Counted from the first letter of the stretch, positions 1 to 5,600 are shown. The stretch: 7,483 nucleotides of DNA from Acidobacteriota bacterium (GCA_021811745.1 JAJZNH010000679.1:1-7483), one strand, 5' to 3'. The notes: generated by a model not told the origin, from the letters alone. Numbers and translations are program-made.

Positions 1-78
1 TCGAATCGCCTTCTCCATCCCAAGCACGGCGTGGACACCTTCGGGGAATGCTTTGGCGTAGTTCAGCCGTTCTGCCAT
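1..78 (-). CDS. AhpD/carboxymuconolactone decarboxylase-like protein, N-terminal part only
   Basis: Only the first 26 codons are in the window; the gene runs off the left edge. The translation begins MAERLNYAKAFPEG and continues with a VLGMEKAI stretch. This matches the typical opening of small AhpD-like carboxymuconolactone decarboxylase proteins (RLNYAKA...Y/H-x-A-x-x-GLEK). Family members are all-helical oxidoreductase-like proteins, often with a CxxC redox pair. That pair would lie beyond the window and cannot be checked here. The start is well supported: GGAGGT (minus strand, 89-84) sits 5 bases before the ATG at 78-76. The gene is divergent from the BON-domain gene. The family assignment rests on a short N-terminus, so the exact function (peroxidase or decarboxylase) is open. 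Confidence 0.7.
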   Translation of the reverse strand, partial: MAERLNYAKAFPEGVHAVLGMEKAIR

Positions 79-130
79 GGATGACCTCCAGGCGGTTGGA
101 TGCCCGGCTGAACCGGGAGTTTCAACAGGA

Positions 131-150
131 GAAAATCCTTGCGGATTTTC
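131..150. promoter_or_regulatory. Perfect 8-bp inverted repeat in the divergent intergenic region
   Basis: GAAAATCC (131-138), a TTGC loop (139-142) and GGATTTTC (143-150) form a perfect dyad. With a 2-base bulge the pairing extends to AGGAG/CTCCT on the outside. It lies between the divergent AhpD-like gene (start 78) and the BON gene (start 347), where an operator shared by both would be expected. On the plus strand it is followed by a pyrimidine-rich run (TTCTCCTTCTTTC), so an RNA hairpin or attenuator is another reading. No convincing -35/-10 pair was found on either strand between 79 and 346. A smaller dyad, CCCGG-N5-CCGGG, lies at 103-117. Confidence 0.4.
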
Positions 151-346
151 TTCTCCTTCTTTCTGACTTCCTTGCACATGCGCCGTCCGGAGGCAAAACT
201 TTTCCTCGGCGGCCGGGTCTTTACCAGTGACGGCCTGCGGCGGAAAGTGTCCAAGGCGTCTCGGGGGGCATCTAAGCGGTGTGGCTGTAAATGTCTTGCC
301 GGGCACGGAACCGAAGCCGCAGAATCGTAAGAGGCAGAGGAAGAAC

Positions 347-1828
347 ATGACGACGAAAGAGCCACTGCTGCGAACAGCTTTTCCTAAGGGTTTGGCATGG
401 GCCTTGGCGATCCTCCTATGCGGTGCGATCGCGCCTGCGCAGGACAATTCGGCGGTCCCGGCGCAACAGAATCCGCCGGCCGTGGCAAGCGGTCAGCGCA
501 CAGATGCGCAGATCGAGATGGATGTGGTTCACGCTCTCGACGCTTCTCAGACGCTCAAGAACGACCTGATTACGGCTGCCACGATCCAAAGCGAGGTGAC
601 GCTCTCAGGCGTCGTTGCCAGCGAAGCAAACAAGGAGCTGGCCGGCTCGATCGCCGGCAAGGTCCCGGGGGTGACCAAAGTTCACAATAATCTGAAAGTC
701 GGCAATCCGCAGCAAGCGGTGAACCCGCAGGATACGCAATCGCCCCTGGCCCCGGACGAAGGGACAGCGCCGCAGACGGCCGAAAACCAGCCCAATACGA
801 TGCCGGCGCCTGCTCCTGATAACGGGACAGCCAATCGGGCCCCGTATAACCCGGCCCCGCCGGCTCAAGGACCGTATAACCAGGGGCCGTACGCGCAAGG
901 ACCGTATGACCAGGGGCCGTATAACCAGGGACCGTACGCGCAAGGACCGTATGACCAGGGGCCGTATAACCAGGGACCGTCTGCCCAAGGACCGTACAAT
1001 CAGGGACCATATAACCAGGGGCCGTACGCGCAGGGGCCGTATAATCGGGGGCCATACAATCAGACGCCGTACGCACAAGAACCGCCGTCCTATGGCCCAA
1101 CCTATAGAACTGCTACTGCTCCCGTGAAAGTGCCTGCGGGGACGCTTCTGCAGCTTCGCACCAGCGAACCGGTAAGCAGCAAGAGGGCGGTGGATGGCAC
1201 GCCAGTGCAATTCACTCTCATCCGCGACGTCACCTTGGGCGGTGTCCTGGCGATTCCGCGGGGCGCAACCGTCCATGGCGTGGTAACCGAGGTCAAACAA
1301 TCCGGTCCCATCAAAGGCAGCCCGGAACTGGCGCTCACGCTCACCTCGCTGGATCTGAGCGGGCGTACCTACCCTATCCAGACCGATCAATTCAGGGTAA
1401 AGGGGCCAAGTAAGACCGGCCGGACGGCTGGCAGCGCCATCGGCGGCGCTCTGTTGGGCGCGCTCATCGGCGGCATGGCGGGCGGCGGCGGCGGCGCGGC
1501 GATCGGCGCCGTAAGTGGCGGCACCATCGGAACAGCGGCTTCGGCCGCGACGCACGGGCCAACGGCTTGGATTCCAGCCGAGGCGCTTGTCACGTTCCAC
1601 CTGATGGCTCCGCTCACGGTGGCTCCGGTAAGCCCGGAAGAGGCGGCGCGGTTGGCCCAGGGACTCGATCAGGGCGGCCCCAGGCTCTATCGCCGAGGAA
1701 ATGCCCCCTATGGCTATCCTTATCGCCCCTACCCCTCTTATGCGTATCCGTACGGGTATATGTACGGCTATCCGCCAGTCTACTACCGCCCCTATTACAT
1801 GATGGGCGGCCTCTACTACTGGCGGTAA
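347..1828 (+). CDS. Exported BON-domain protein with QGPYx repeats, glycine zipper and Tyr-rich tail
   Basis: This is a 493-residue envelope protein of unknown function. Residues 1-31 look like a Sec signal peptide: a basic start, a hydrophobic core at 15-28 and an A-P-A site before Gln32. Residues about 52-118 form a BON domain (OsmY/nodulation family, thought to bind membranes or phospholipids). Residues 174-243 are fourteen five-residue repeats of the form QGPY(N/A/D). Residues about 258-350 are a beta-rich domain (VPAGTLLQLR... IPRGATVHG) of a kind I associate with acidobacterial exported proteins. It is interrupted by a glycine zipper at 361-395 and closes with IPAEALVTF (409-417). The last 43 residues hold 16 tyrosines. 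The start at 347 is preferred because AGAGG lies 6 bases upstream and the signal peptide begins there. An in-frame GTG at 227 has neither. A surface or outer-membrane location is inferred. Confidence 0.85.
   Translation: MTTKEPLLRTAFPKGLAWALAILLCGAIAPAQDNSAVPAQQNPPAVASGQRTDAQIEMDVVHALDASQTLKNDLITAATIQSEVTLSGVVASEANKELAGSIAGKVPGVTKVHNNLKVGNPQQAVNPQDTQSPLAPDEGTAPQTAENQPNTMPAPAPDNGTANRAPYNPAPPAQGPYNQGPYAQGPYDQGPYNQGPYAQGPYDQGPYNQGPSAQGPYNQGPYNQGPYAQGPYNRGPYNQTPYAQEPPSYGPTYRTATAPVKVPAGTLLQLRTSEPVSSKRAVDGTPVQFTLIRDVTLGGVLAIPRGATVHGVVTEVKQSGPIKGSPELALTLTSLDLSGRTYPIQTDQFRVKGPSKTGRTAGSAIGGALLGALIGGMAGGGGGAAIGAVSGGTIGTAASAATHGPTAWIPAEALVTFHLMAPLTVAPVSPEEAARLAQGLDQGGPRLYRRGNAPYGYPYRPYPSYAYPYGYMYGYPPVYYRPYYMMGGLYYWR
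866..1075 (+). repeat. Tandem 15-nt repeat array, 14 units (QGPYN/A/D)
   Basis: Fourteen in-frame 15-base units encode QGPYN, QGPYA or QGPYD and decay at the 3' end (RGPYN, QTPYA, then QEPPS). The first six units form two nearly identical 45-base blocks with the order N-A-D (866-910 and 911-955). A third, partly diverged block follows, with one QGPSA unit. Most differences are synonymous (CAA/CAG, GGA/GGG, TAT/TAC), which points to duplication followed by drift under protein-level selection. Copy number could vary between strains by slippage or recombination. Confidence 0.9.
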
Positions 1829-1851
1829 AGGCCAAACAATCTATGAAAGCG

Positions 1852-1885
1852 GCGGGCGCCTCGAAGGTTGGGCGTCCGCTATCTT
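1852..1885 (+). terminator. Possible intrinsic terminator between convergent genes
   Basis: GCGGGCGCC (1852-1860) pairs with GGCGTCCGC (1871-1879) in a 9-bp stem with one G-T wobble and a 10-base loop. It is followed by a weak T-rich run (TATCTTCTTAT). It starts 23 bases after the BON gene stop and ends just before the stop of the convergent Clp N-domain gene. On the minus strand it is followed by CTTTCATAGATTGTTT, so it could act in both directions. The U tract is imperfect on either strand. Confidence 0.5.
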
Positions 1886-1886
1886 C

Positions 1887-2108
1887 TTATGCATCTGGAG
1901 ATTCCCGGAGCCGGGTATCCAGCATCTCCCGCGTGCGATTCACGTCTGCGCCGCTCTTGTGAAGCATGCGTGCCGCAAGGCCTTGTTCCTCGCGCAACAT
2001 GCCGAGCACCAGATGTTCGGATTCGATGTAAGATGCCCCGAACGCCTTTGCCTCATCCCGGGCAAAGAAGATTGCGCGGCGCGCCTTTTGCGTGTAGCGT
2101 TCGAACAT
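1887..2108 (-). CDS. Small single-repeat ClpC-type N-domain protein
   Basis: The 73-residue product opens with MFERYTQKARRAIFFA and carries the SEHLVLGMLREEQGLAARML signature. Both are diagnostic of the first half of the ClpA/ClpC N-terminal domain. In full ClpC this domain is two such repeats of about 70 residues, followed by two AAA+ modules. Here there is one repeat and a short tail ending SPDA. No second repeat or ATPase follows in any frame before the convergent BON gene. In ClpC the N-domain binds adaptors and substrates, so a free copy could act as an adaptor or decoy for a ClpCP protease; this is inference. The ATG at 2108 has GGAG about 10 bases upstream, a mediocre site. Regular length and an intact frame argue for a real mini-gene, but a truncated remnant of a larger clp gene is not excluded. 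Confidence 0.75.
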   Translation of the reverse strand: MFERYTQKARRAIFFARDEAKAFGASYIESEHLVLGMLREEQGLAARMLHKSGADVNRTREMLDTRLRESPDA

Positions 2109-2179
2109 TCGCTTCTTTCTCCGCTCGATCCCGGGCCGAAGCGAACGCGTTCCGGCAGATTTTCCGGGTTTCCCTCATC

Positions 2180-2185
2180 TATAAT
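2180..2185 (+). promoter_or_regulatory. Candidate -10 hexamer for the PpiD-like gene
   Basis: A perfect TATAAT lies 118 bases before the ATG at 2304, in the 195-base gap between the divergent Clp N-domain and PpiD-like genes. No good -35 is seen 15-19 bases upstream (the region reads CAGATTTTCC), and there is no TGn extension. The promoter call therefore rests on the -10 alone. It would give a 5' leader of about 110 bases. Confidence 0.35.
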
Positions 2186-2303
2186 GACACTGTCGCATCC
2201 AGCGAGAGTTGCGCATTGGCGGGAAGTGCGGCGCGGGCTTTTTCGCGCTGCGCACTGGAATCCACCCCGCCACGCGTAGAGAGTTGAAGGTCTAAGTCCA
2301 TCC

Positions 2304-4277
2304 ATGATTCGTTTCCTGCAGACAGATAACCGCCTGGTAAAGGCGCTTCTGGTTGTCATCATCGCCGCCGCATCGGTGTCGATGGTGGTTTACCTGATTC
2401 CCGGCCTGATGGGCATGGGTGCATCCTCAAGCGATACCTTTGCGGTAGTTTATCCCCATTGGTATAGCCGCTTTTTTGCGTCGGGCGCAACGGTGAGCCA
2501 GACAGAGGTGGAAAAAGAAGCCCGCCAGCAGCTGATGCAGCGCAATCCTCAATATGCCGACAATCCCACGATCCTCAATTTCTTCGAGCAGCAGGTTGGC
2601 CAGCAGCTCGTGCAGCAGGAAATCATGGTCCAGGAGGCGAAGAAGCTGGGGATCGATGTGACCGACAACGATGTGCGCAACTACCTTCGTTCCGGCCCCA
2701 CCGGCGAGGTGCTCTTCCCCCACGGCCAGTTCATCGGCAGCGACGCCTATGCTTCGCTGATTGCCAACCGGCTGGATATGTCGGTAGGCGAATTTGAAGC
2801 CGGCATCAAGCGCGACATCGCCATCCGCCGCCTGCAAGCGCTGATCACCGGAGGTGTTACCGTAAGCGATCAGGCGGTGCGCGAGGCTTACCGCAAGGCC
2901 AACATCAAGATCAAGTTTGACTATGCGGTGCTCAGCGCCGACAATCTGCGCAACCAGATCAATCCCTCCGACGCCGAACTCCAGGCTTTCTTCAAGAAGA
3001 ACGCCGCGCGCTACGCGAATGCGGTGCCCGAGGAGCGCCAGATTACATACTTCGCCTTCACCGCCAGCGATCTGCCCGGCGGCGTGCCGAAGCCTACACA
3101 GCAGGAGATTCAGCAGTACTATAGCGATCACCAGGGTGACTATTCGATTCCGGAAGAGGCCAAGTCGCGCCATATCCTGATCAAAGTTCCGGACGGCGCC
3201 GACCCCAAAACCGACGCCGCGGCCAAGACGAAGGCGGAATCGATTCTCAAGCAGCTCCAGAATGGCGCCGACTTCGCCAAGCTCGCCAAGGAATACTCCG
3301 ATGACCCCGGAAGCAAGGACTCGGGTGGAGAACTGGGCTTTGTACGGCGCGGAACGATGGTGCCGCCCTTTGACCACGCCATCTTTACTCAGAAGATTGG
3401 CGTCTACACGATCGTGAGGAGCCAGTACGGCTATCACATCGTGCAGGTGGAGGCGCGCCAGCCCGCGCACGTGCAGCCGCTCAGCGAGGTGCAGGCCACC
3501 ATCGAGGCCACTTTGACCCGCCAAAAGGAGTCGCAGGCCGAGGAGAACTACGCCCGGGAGCTTACCTCTGAGGCCATAAAGGACAGCCTCCAGAAGACAG
3601 CCGCGGCCCATCACCTGCAGTTGGTGACGTCGCCCTACATCGCGCAGCAGGGCATCATTGGCGCGCTGCCCGACAGCACGCAGATCCTCACCAGGGCATT
3701 TGCTTCCAAGCAGGGTGATCCTCCGCAAGAGGCGTCCACCGGCGAGGGCTACGCAATTTTCCAGGTGACGGGAATTCATGCTGCGCATGCACCCACCTTT
3801 GCCGCCTGGAAGAGCCACATTCTGGATGACTATCGCAATGAGCAGCTTCCCAAGCTGCTCGACCAGAAGACGCGGGAATTTGCGAACAAGGCAAAGTACA
3901 TGGGCGATTTGGCCAAGGCCGCCAAGCAAATGGGCGCGACCATGGAGACCAGCGATGAAATCACACCCGCTGGCCAGGTGCCCGATCTGGGCGCCGTGGG
4001 CCAGGTGGCTCCGCAGCTCTTCAATCTTCCCGTGGGCGCCATCAGCGGACCCATCGCTACTCCGAACGCCGGGGTCGTTGCCAAGATCATCGATAAGCAG
4101 GAGCCAACCGCCGAGGAGATCGCCAAAAACTTCGACCAGACACGCGATGAACTCCTGGCAGAGCGCCGCAACGACGCCTTCGGCATTTTCGCCAGTCATG
4201 TCCTGACCGAGTACAGGAAGCACAACCTCGTCCAGTTCAACACCAAGGCGCAGAATCCGCAGATTCCGGGCATGTAA
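2304..4277 (+). CDS. PpiD-like membrane-anchored peptidyl-prolyl isomerase (SurA/parvulin family)
   Basis: This 657-residue periplasmic foldase has one N-terminal membrane anchor (residues 13-36, after a short basic start). It is expected to catalyse cis-trans isomerisation of X-Pro bonds and to chaperone proteins leaving the Sec translocon. Residues about 45-230 form the SurA/PpiD-like chaperone region, rich in Gln and charged helices. An active-looking parvulin domain spans about 285-386. It shows SRHILIKV with His290, EYSDDPGS at 330-337, GGELGFVRRG at 341-350, Phe356 and YGYHIVQVE with His378. A second, degenerate parvulin-like fold is suggested at about 550-600 (LPVGAISGPIATPNAG...VVAKI) without the catalytic histidines. 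Length and order fit PpiD rather than soluble SurA, which has a cleaved signal peptide. The only nearby ribosome site is GAAGG, 13 bases before the ATG, so initiation may be weak. A strong terminator follows, so the transcript is probably monocistronic. Confidence 0.85.
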   Translation: MIRFLQTDNRLVKALLVVIIAAASVSMVVYLIPGLMGMGASSSDTFAVVYPHWYSRFFASGATVSQTEVEKEARQQLMQRNPQYADNPTILNFFEQQVGQQLVQQEIMVQEAKKLGIDVTDNDVRNYLRSGPTGEVLFPHGQFIGSDAYASLIANRLDMSVGEFEAGIKRDIAIRRLQALITGGVTVSDQAVREAYRKANIKIKFDYAVLSADNLRNQINPSDAELQAFFKKNAARYANAVPEERQITYFAFTASDLPGGVPKPTQQEIQQYYSDHQGDYSIPEEAKSRHILIKVPDGADPKTDAAAKTKAESILKQLQNGADFAKLAKEYSDDPGSKDSGGELGFVRRGTMVPPFDHAIFTQKIGVYTIVRSQYGYHIVQVEARQPAHVQPLSEVQATIEATLTRQKESQAEENYARELTSEAIKDSLQKTAAAHHLQLVTSPYIAQQGIIGALPDSTQILTRAFASKQGDPPQEASTGEGYAIFQVTGIHAAHAPTFAAWKSHILDDYRNEQLPKLLDQKTREFANKAKYMGDLAKAAKQMGATMETSDEITPAGQVPDLGAVGQVAPQLFNLPVGAISGPIATPNAGVVAKIIDKQEPTAEEIAKNFDQTRDELLAERRNDAFGIFASHVLTEYRKHNLVQFNTKAQNPQIPGM

Positions 4278-4303
4278 GCGTCATCTGAACTTGCGCACGT
4301 ACG

Positions 4304-4337
4304 AAGGCCCGCAGCCGTAATGGCCGCGGGCCTTTTT
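4304..4337 (+). terminator. Strong intrinsic terminator after the PpiD-like gene
   Basis: AAGGCCCGC (4304-4312) pairs perfectly with GCGGGCCTT (4326-4334). The stem continues past an A-C mismatch into GCC/GGC around a GTAAT loop. TTTTT (4333-4337) follows directly. It lies 27 bases after the PpiD-like stop. Read on the minus strand there is no U tract, so it does not obviously serve the convergent crp-like gene. Confidence 0.9.
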
Positions 4338-4385
4338 AGGATGATCGCGTTGCCGAACGTTCGATGAAAACGAAGATGCGGTCGC

Positions 4386-5096
4386 TTAACAGTGCGCGAA
4401 GCTTGCCAGCGCGGTTTTATTGGGGATGGTCAGCGTGGAGCCGTGAAAGGTTACCAGGCGGCGATTCTTGAAGGCGCTCAACGTTCTTGTCACTGTTTCA
4501 CGGGATGTGCCAATGAATTCGCCTATCTCCTCATGGGTGAGTGTAAAACGGAAGCGGGTTCCAGCTTCCGTTGTCTGGCCGGTCTCGCTCCAGTCGAGAA
4601 GCAGACGGGCGAGTTTCTCCGGCGCCGAGGAAGAAAGGCAGACGGTGCGCAACTGCTCGCAGGCCATGCTGTATTGGCGGACAAGCTGCCCCATGAGCAT
4701 CTGGTGAACCTCCGGATGTAGCGCAAGATAGGCGAAAAACTCACGCCGGCCGATGTGAGCAATCTTCGACGGATGAAGCGTTTCGGCCGTCATCTCGTAC
4801 GGGGCGCCCGAAAGAGCGGAAGGAAGTCCAAGGATCTCGCCCTGACGCGCAATGCACAAACTAAGCCGCCTTCCATCGCTCGAATTCATCGAGAGCTTGA
4901 CTTCCCCGTGAACGACAAGAAGGATGCTGCCTGACGGATCCTTTTCAGAGAACAGAACGGTGCCGGGAGGGTAAGCGAGTGAGTGTCCTGTCGATGCGAG
5001 ATCGCTCAATGTCTCGGACGACATCTGGCTGGAGAACGTTCCTGCCCGCTGGATCAGATTTCTGCAATTGGTGGCTGTATTACGAGTTACTTCCAT
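4386..5096 (-). CDS. Crp/Fnr-family transcriptional regulator
   Basis: The 236-residue protein has a cyclic-nucleotide-binding-type beta-roll (residues about 24-135), a long dimerisation helix (about 125-155) and a C-terminal winged helix-turn-helix (about 158-230). The turn-helix reads LTHEEIGEFIGTSRETVTRT. The recognition helix keeps Arg199, Glu200 and Arg204, the same R-E-x3-R spacing that CRP uses for GTGA half-sites. The cAMP cassette is not conserved: after GEILG the usual Arg-Ser is replaced by an APYEMTA stretch. The N-terminal cysteine cluster of FNR is absent (single Cys11). The ligand is therefore unknown. The start at 5096 is chosen because AGGAGGT lies 5 bases upstream; earlier in-frame starts would run deep into the STAS gene. 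The first 17 bases overlap the 3' end of the STAS gene, implying co-transcription and translational coupling. No clear terminator was found downstream. Confidence 0.85.
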   Translation of the reverse strand: MEVTRNTATNCRNLIQRAGTFSSQMSSETLSDLASTGHSLAYPPGTVLFSEKDPSGSILLVVHGEVKLSMNSSDGRRLSLCIARQGEILGLPSALSGAPYEMTAETLHPSKIAHIGRREFFAYLALHPEVHQMLMGQLVRQYSMACEQLRTVCLSSSAPEKLARLLLDWSETGQTTEAGTRFRFTLTHEEIGEFIGTSRETVTRTLSAFKNRRLVTFHGSTLTIPNKTALASFAHC

Positions 5097-5361
5097 TCTC
5101 GACCTCCTCGTCAATACCATTTCCTTTGCTGTTCCGGATTTCCCCGGCAAGATATTCAGTCCACGGCGTACTGGTGATAAGTCCGGCACGAGTCTGGATA
5201 TAAATATCTCCGAGAACCATCCTGCCTCCGCCGTCCGCATAAGTCACATTGCGCAAGTCGAGCCATAACTTCCGTGAAGAGATGCGCGGGGCCATTTCCA
5301 CCCAGACGCGGCTCAGTTCTGCCACCCATGGCCCCGCGACGCGCCCCTCCAGGGTAATCAC
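5080..5361 (-). CDS. STAS-like domain protein (start uncertain)
   Basis: The translation contains a STAS/anti-sigma-antagonist-like fold: ITLEGRVAGPWVAEL, then LWLDLRNVTYADGGGRMVL, then a helix and a charged tail. In SpoIIAA-type proteins the DSSG loop carries the phosphorylated serine. Here it is DGGG (residues 43-46 from the GTG), so phospho-switching at that site is not possible. Small STAS-like proteins of this sort act in partner switching or as sensors; no partner is visible here. The boundary given uses GTG at 5361, which has no good ribosome site. The open frame extends upstream to a TAG at 5442-5440. It encodes TLRITTQEDQQKI just before the GTG, which looks like the family's normal first strand, but it contains no ATG, GTG or TTG. 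The 3' end overlaps the crp-like gene by 17 bases. Confidence 0.7.
   Translation of the reverse strand: MITLEGRVAGPWVAELSRVWVEMAPRISSRKLWLDLRNVTYADGGGRMVLGDIYIQTRAGLITSTPWTEYLAGEIRNSKGNGIDEEVENGSNS
5102..5108 (-). promoter_or_regulatory. Strong Shine-Dalgarno that fixes the crp-like start
   Basis: AGGAGGT on the minus strand sits 5 bases before the ATG at 5096. It lies inside the last codons of the STAS-like gene, so ribosomes ending on STAS pass directly over it. Confidence 0.8.
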
Positions 5362-5433
5362 GATCTTTTGTTGATCTTCCTGCGTTGTAATTCTTAACGT
5401 ATGCTGGCCCGTCCTGCGCCATGCCTTCTTTAA

Positions 5434-5449
5434 TGCACGCTACGCGCCA
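5434..5449 (-). promoter_or_regulatory. Candidate sigma-54 (-24/-12) promoter for STAS-crp
   Basis: Read on the minus strand, positions 5449 to 5434 are TGGCGCGTAGCGTGCA. Against TGGCAC-N5-TTGCA this matches 9 of 11 consensus bases, with the essential GG (5448-5447) and GC (5436-5435) at the required 10-base spacing. The predicted transcript start is near 5422-5424, just ahead of the STAS-crp pair. The gene immediately upstream encodes a sigma-54 activator, which raises the prior. I found no comparable match with correct spacing in the other intergenic regions by eye. Confidence 0.5.
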
Positions 5450-5523
5450 AACTTGCCGGCGCAGGAGCGAGCTGTTGATCCGTATTGACGGGAAAGAAGT
5501 TAGACGCTGACGAGCACAAGGAG

Positions 5524-5600
5524 ACGAAGACGCCGAACGATGCGGCGACGAAGTGACGATGACGAAATGCCGCCACCGGGACTAGATATAGTCACTTCGT
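5524..5600. promoter_or_regulatory. Cluster of ACGAA(A/G)TG half-sites, candidate activator binding region
   Basis: ACGAAGTGAC (5548-5557) and GTCACTTCGT (5591-5600) are a perfect 10-bp inverted repeat with a 33-base spacer. A further ACGAAATG lies at 5562-5569 and a partial ACGAAG at 5524-5529. The cluster sits about 100-178 bases upstream of the predicted sigma-54 start, the usual enhancer distance. The neighbouring activator has an FhlA-like Fis-type helix-turn-helix. The FhlA consensus as I recall it, CATTTCGTACGAAATG, is built from the same half-site. The right arm lies in the last codons of the activator gene. A small dyad, GACTA-GATA-TAGTC (5580-5593), spans its stop codon. An mRNA 3' hairpin is the main alternative, but no U tract follows. 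Confidence 0.4.

Noticed and set aside
284..302. TGGC...TTGC pair upstream of the BON gene as a sigma-54 promoter
   Set aside because: The spacing is three bases too long for the -24/-12 geometry.
227..346. 40-codon upstream extension of the BON gene from a GTG
   Set aside because: It has no Shine-Dalgarno and would bury the signal peptide. The ATG at 347 has AGAGG at proper spacing.
605..1600. 331-codon open frame antisense to the BON gene
   Set aside because: It mirrors the stop-free 15-base repeats and GC-rich codons. It has no start signal and its product is Arg/Leu-rich low complexity with no recognisable domain.
2427..4223. 598-codon open frame antisense to the PpiD-like gene
   Set aside because: The sense frame has clear parvulin motifs and a terminator. 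The antisense product shows no family signature, and long antisense frames are common in this codon usage.
4354..4363. CGAACGTTCG palindrome downstream of the crp-like gene
   Set aside because: It is a 10-bp palindrome without a loop or U tract. It is too short to support a terminator or operator call.
5097..5240. 48-codon N-terminal extension of the Crp-like protein
   Set aside because: It lies wholly inside the STAS gene in another frame. The strong AGGAGGT sets the start at 5096.
5430..5576. 48-codon minus-strand frame (GTG start, signal-peptide-like VAAFRHRHFVAASFGVFVS) in the gap before the STAS gene
   Set aside because: It has no ribosome site and overlaps the candidate -24/-12 promoter and half-site cluster. 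There is no family resemblance.
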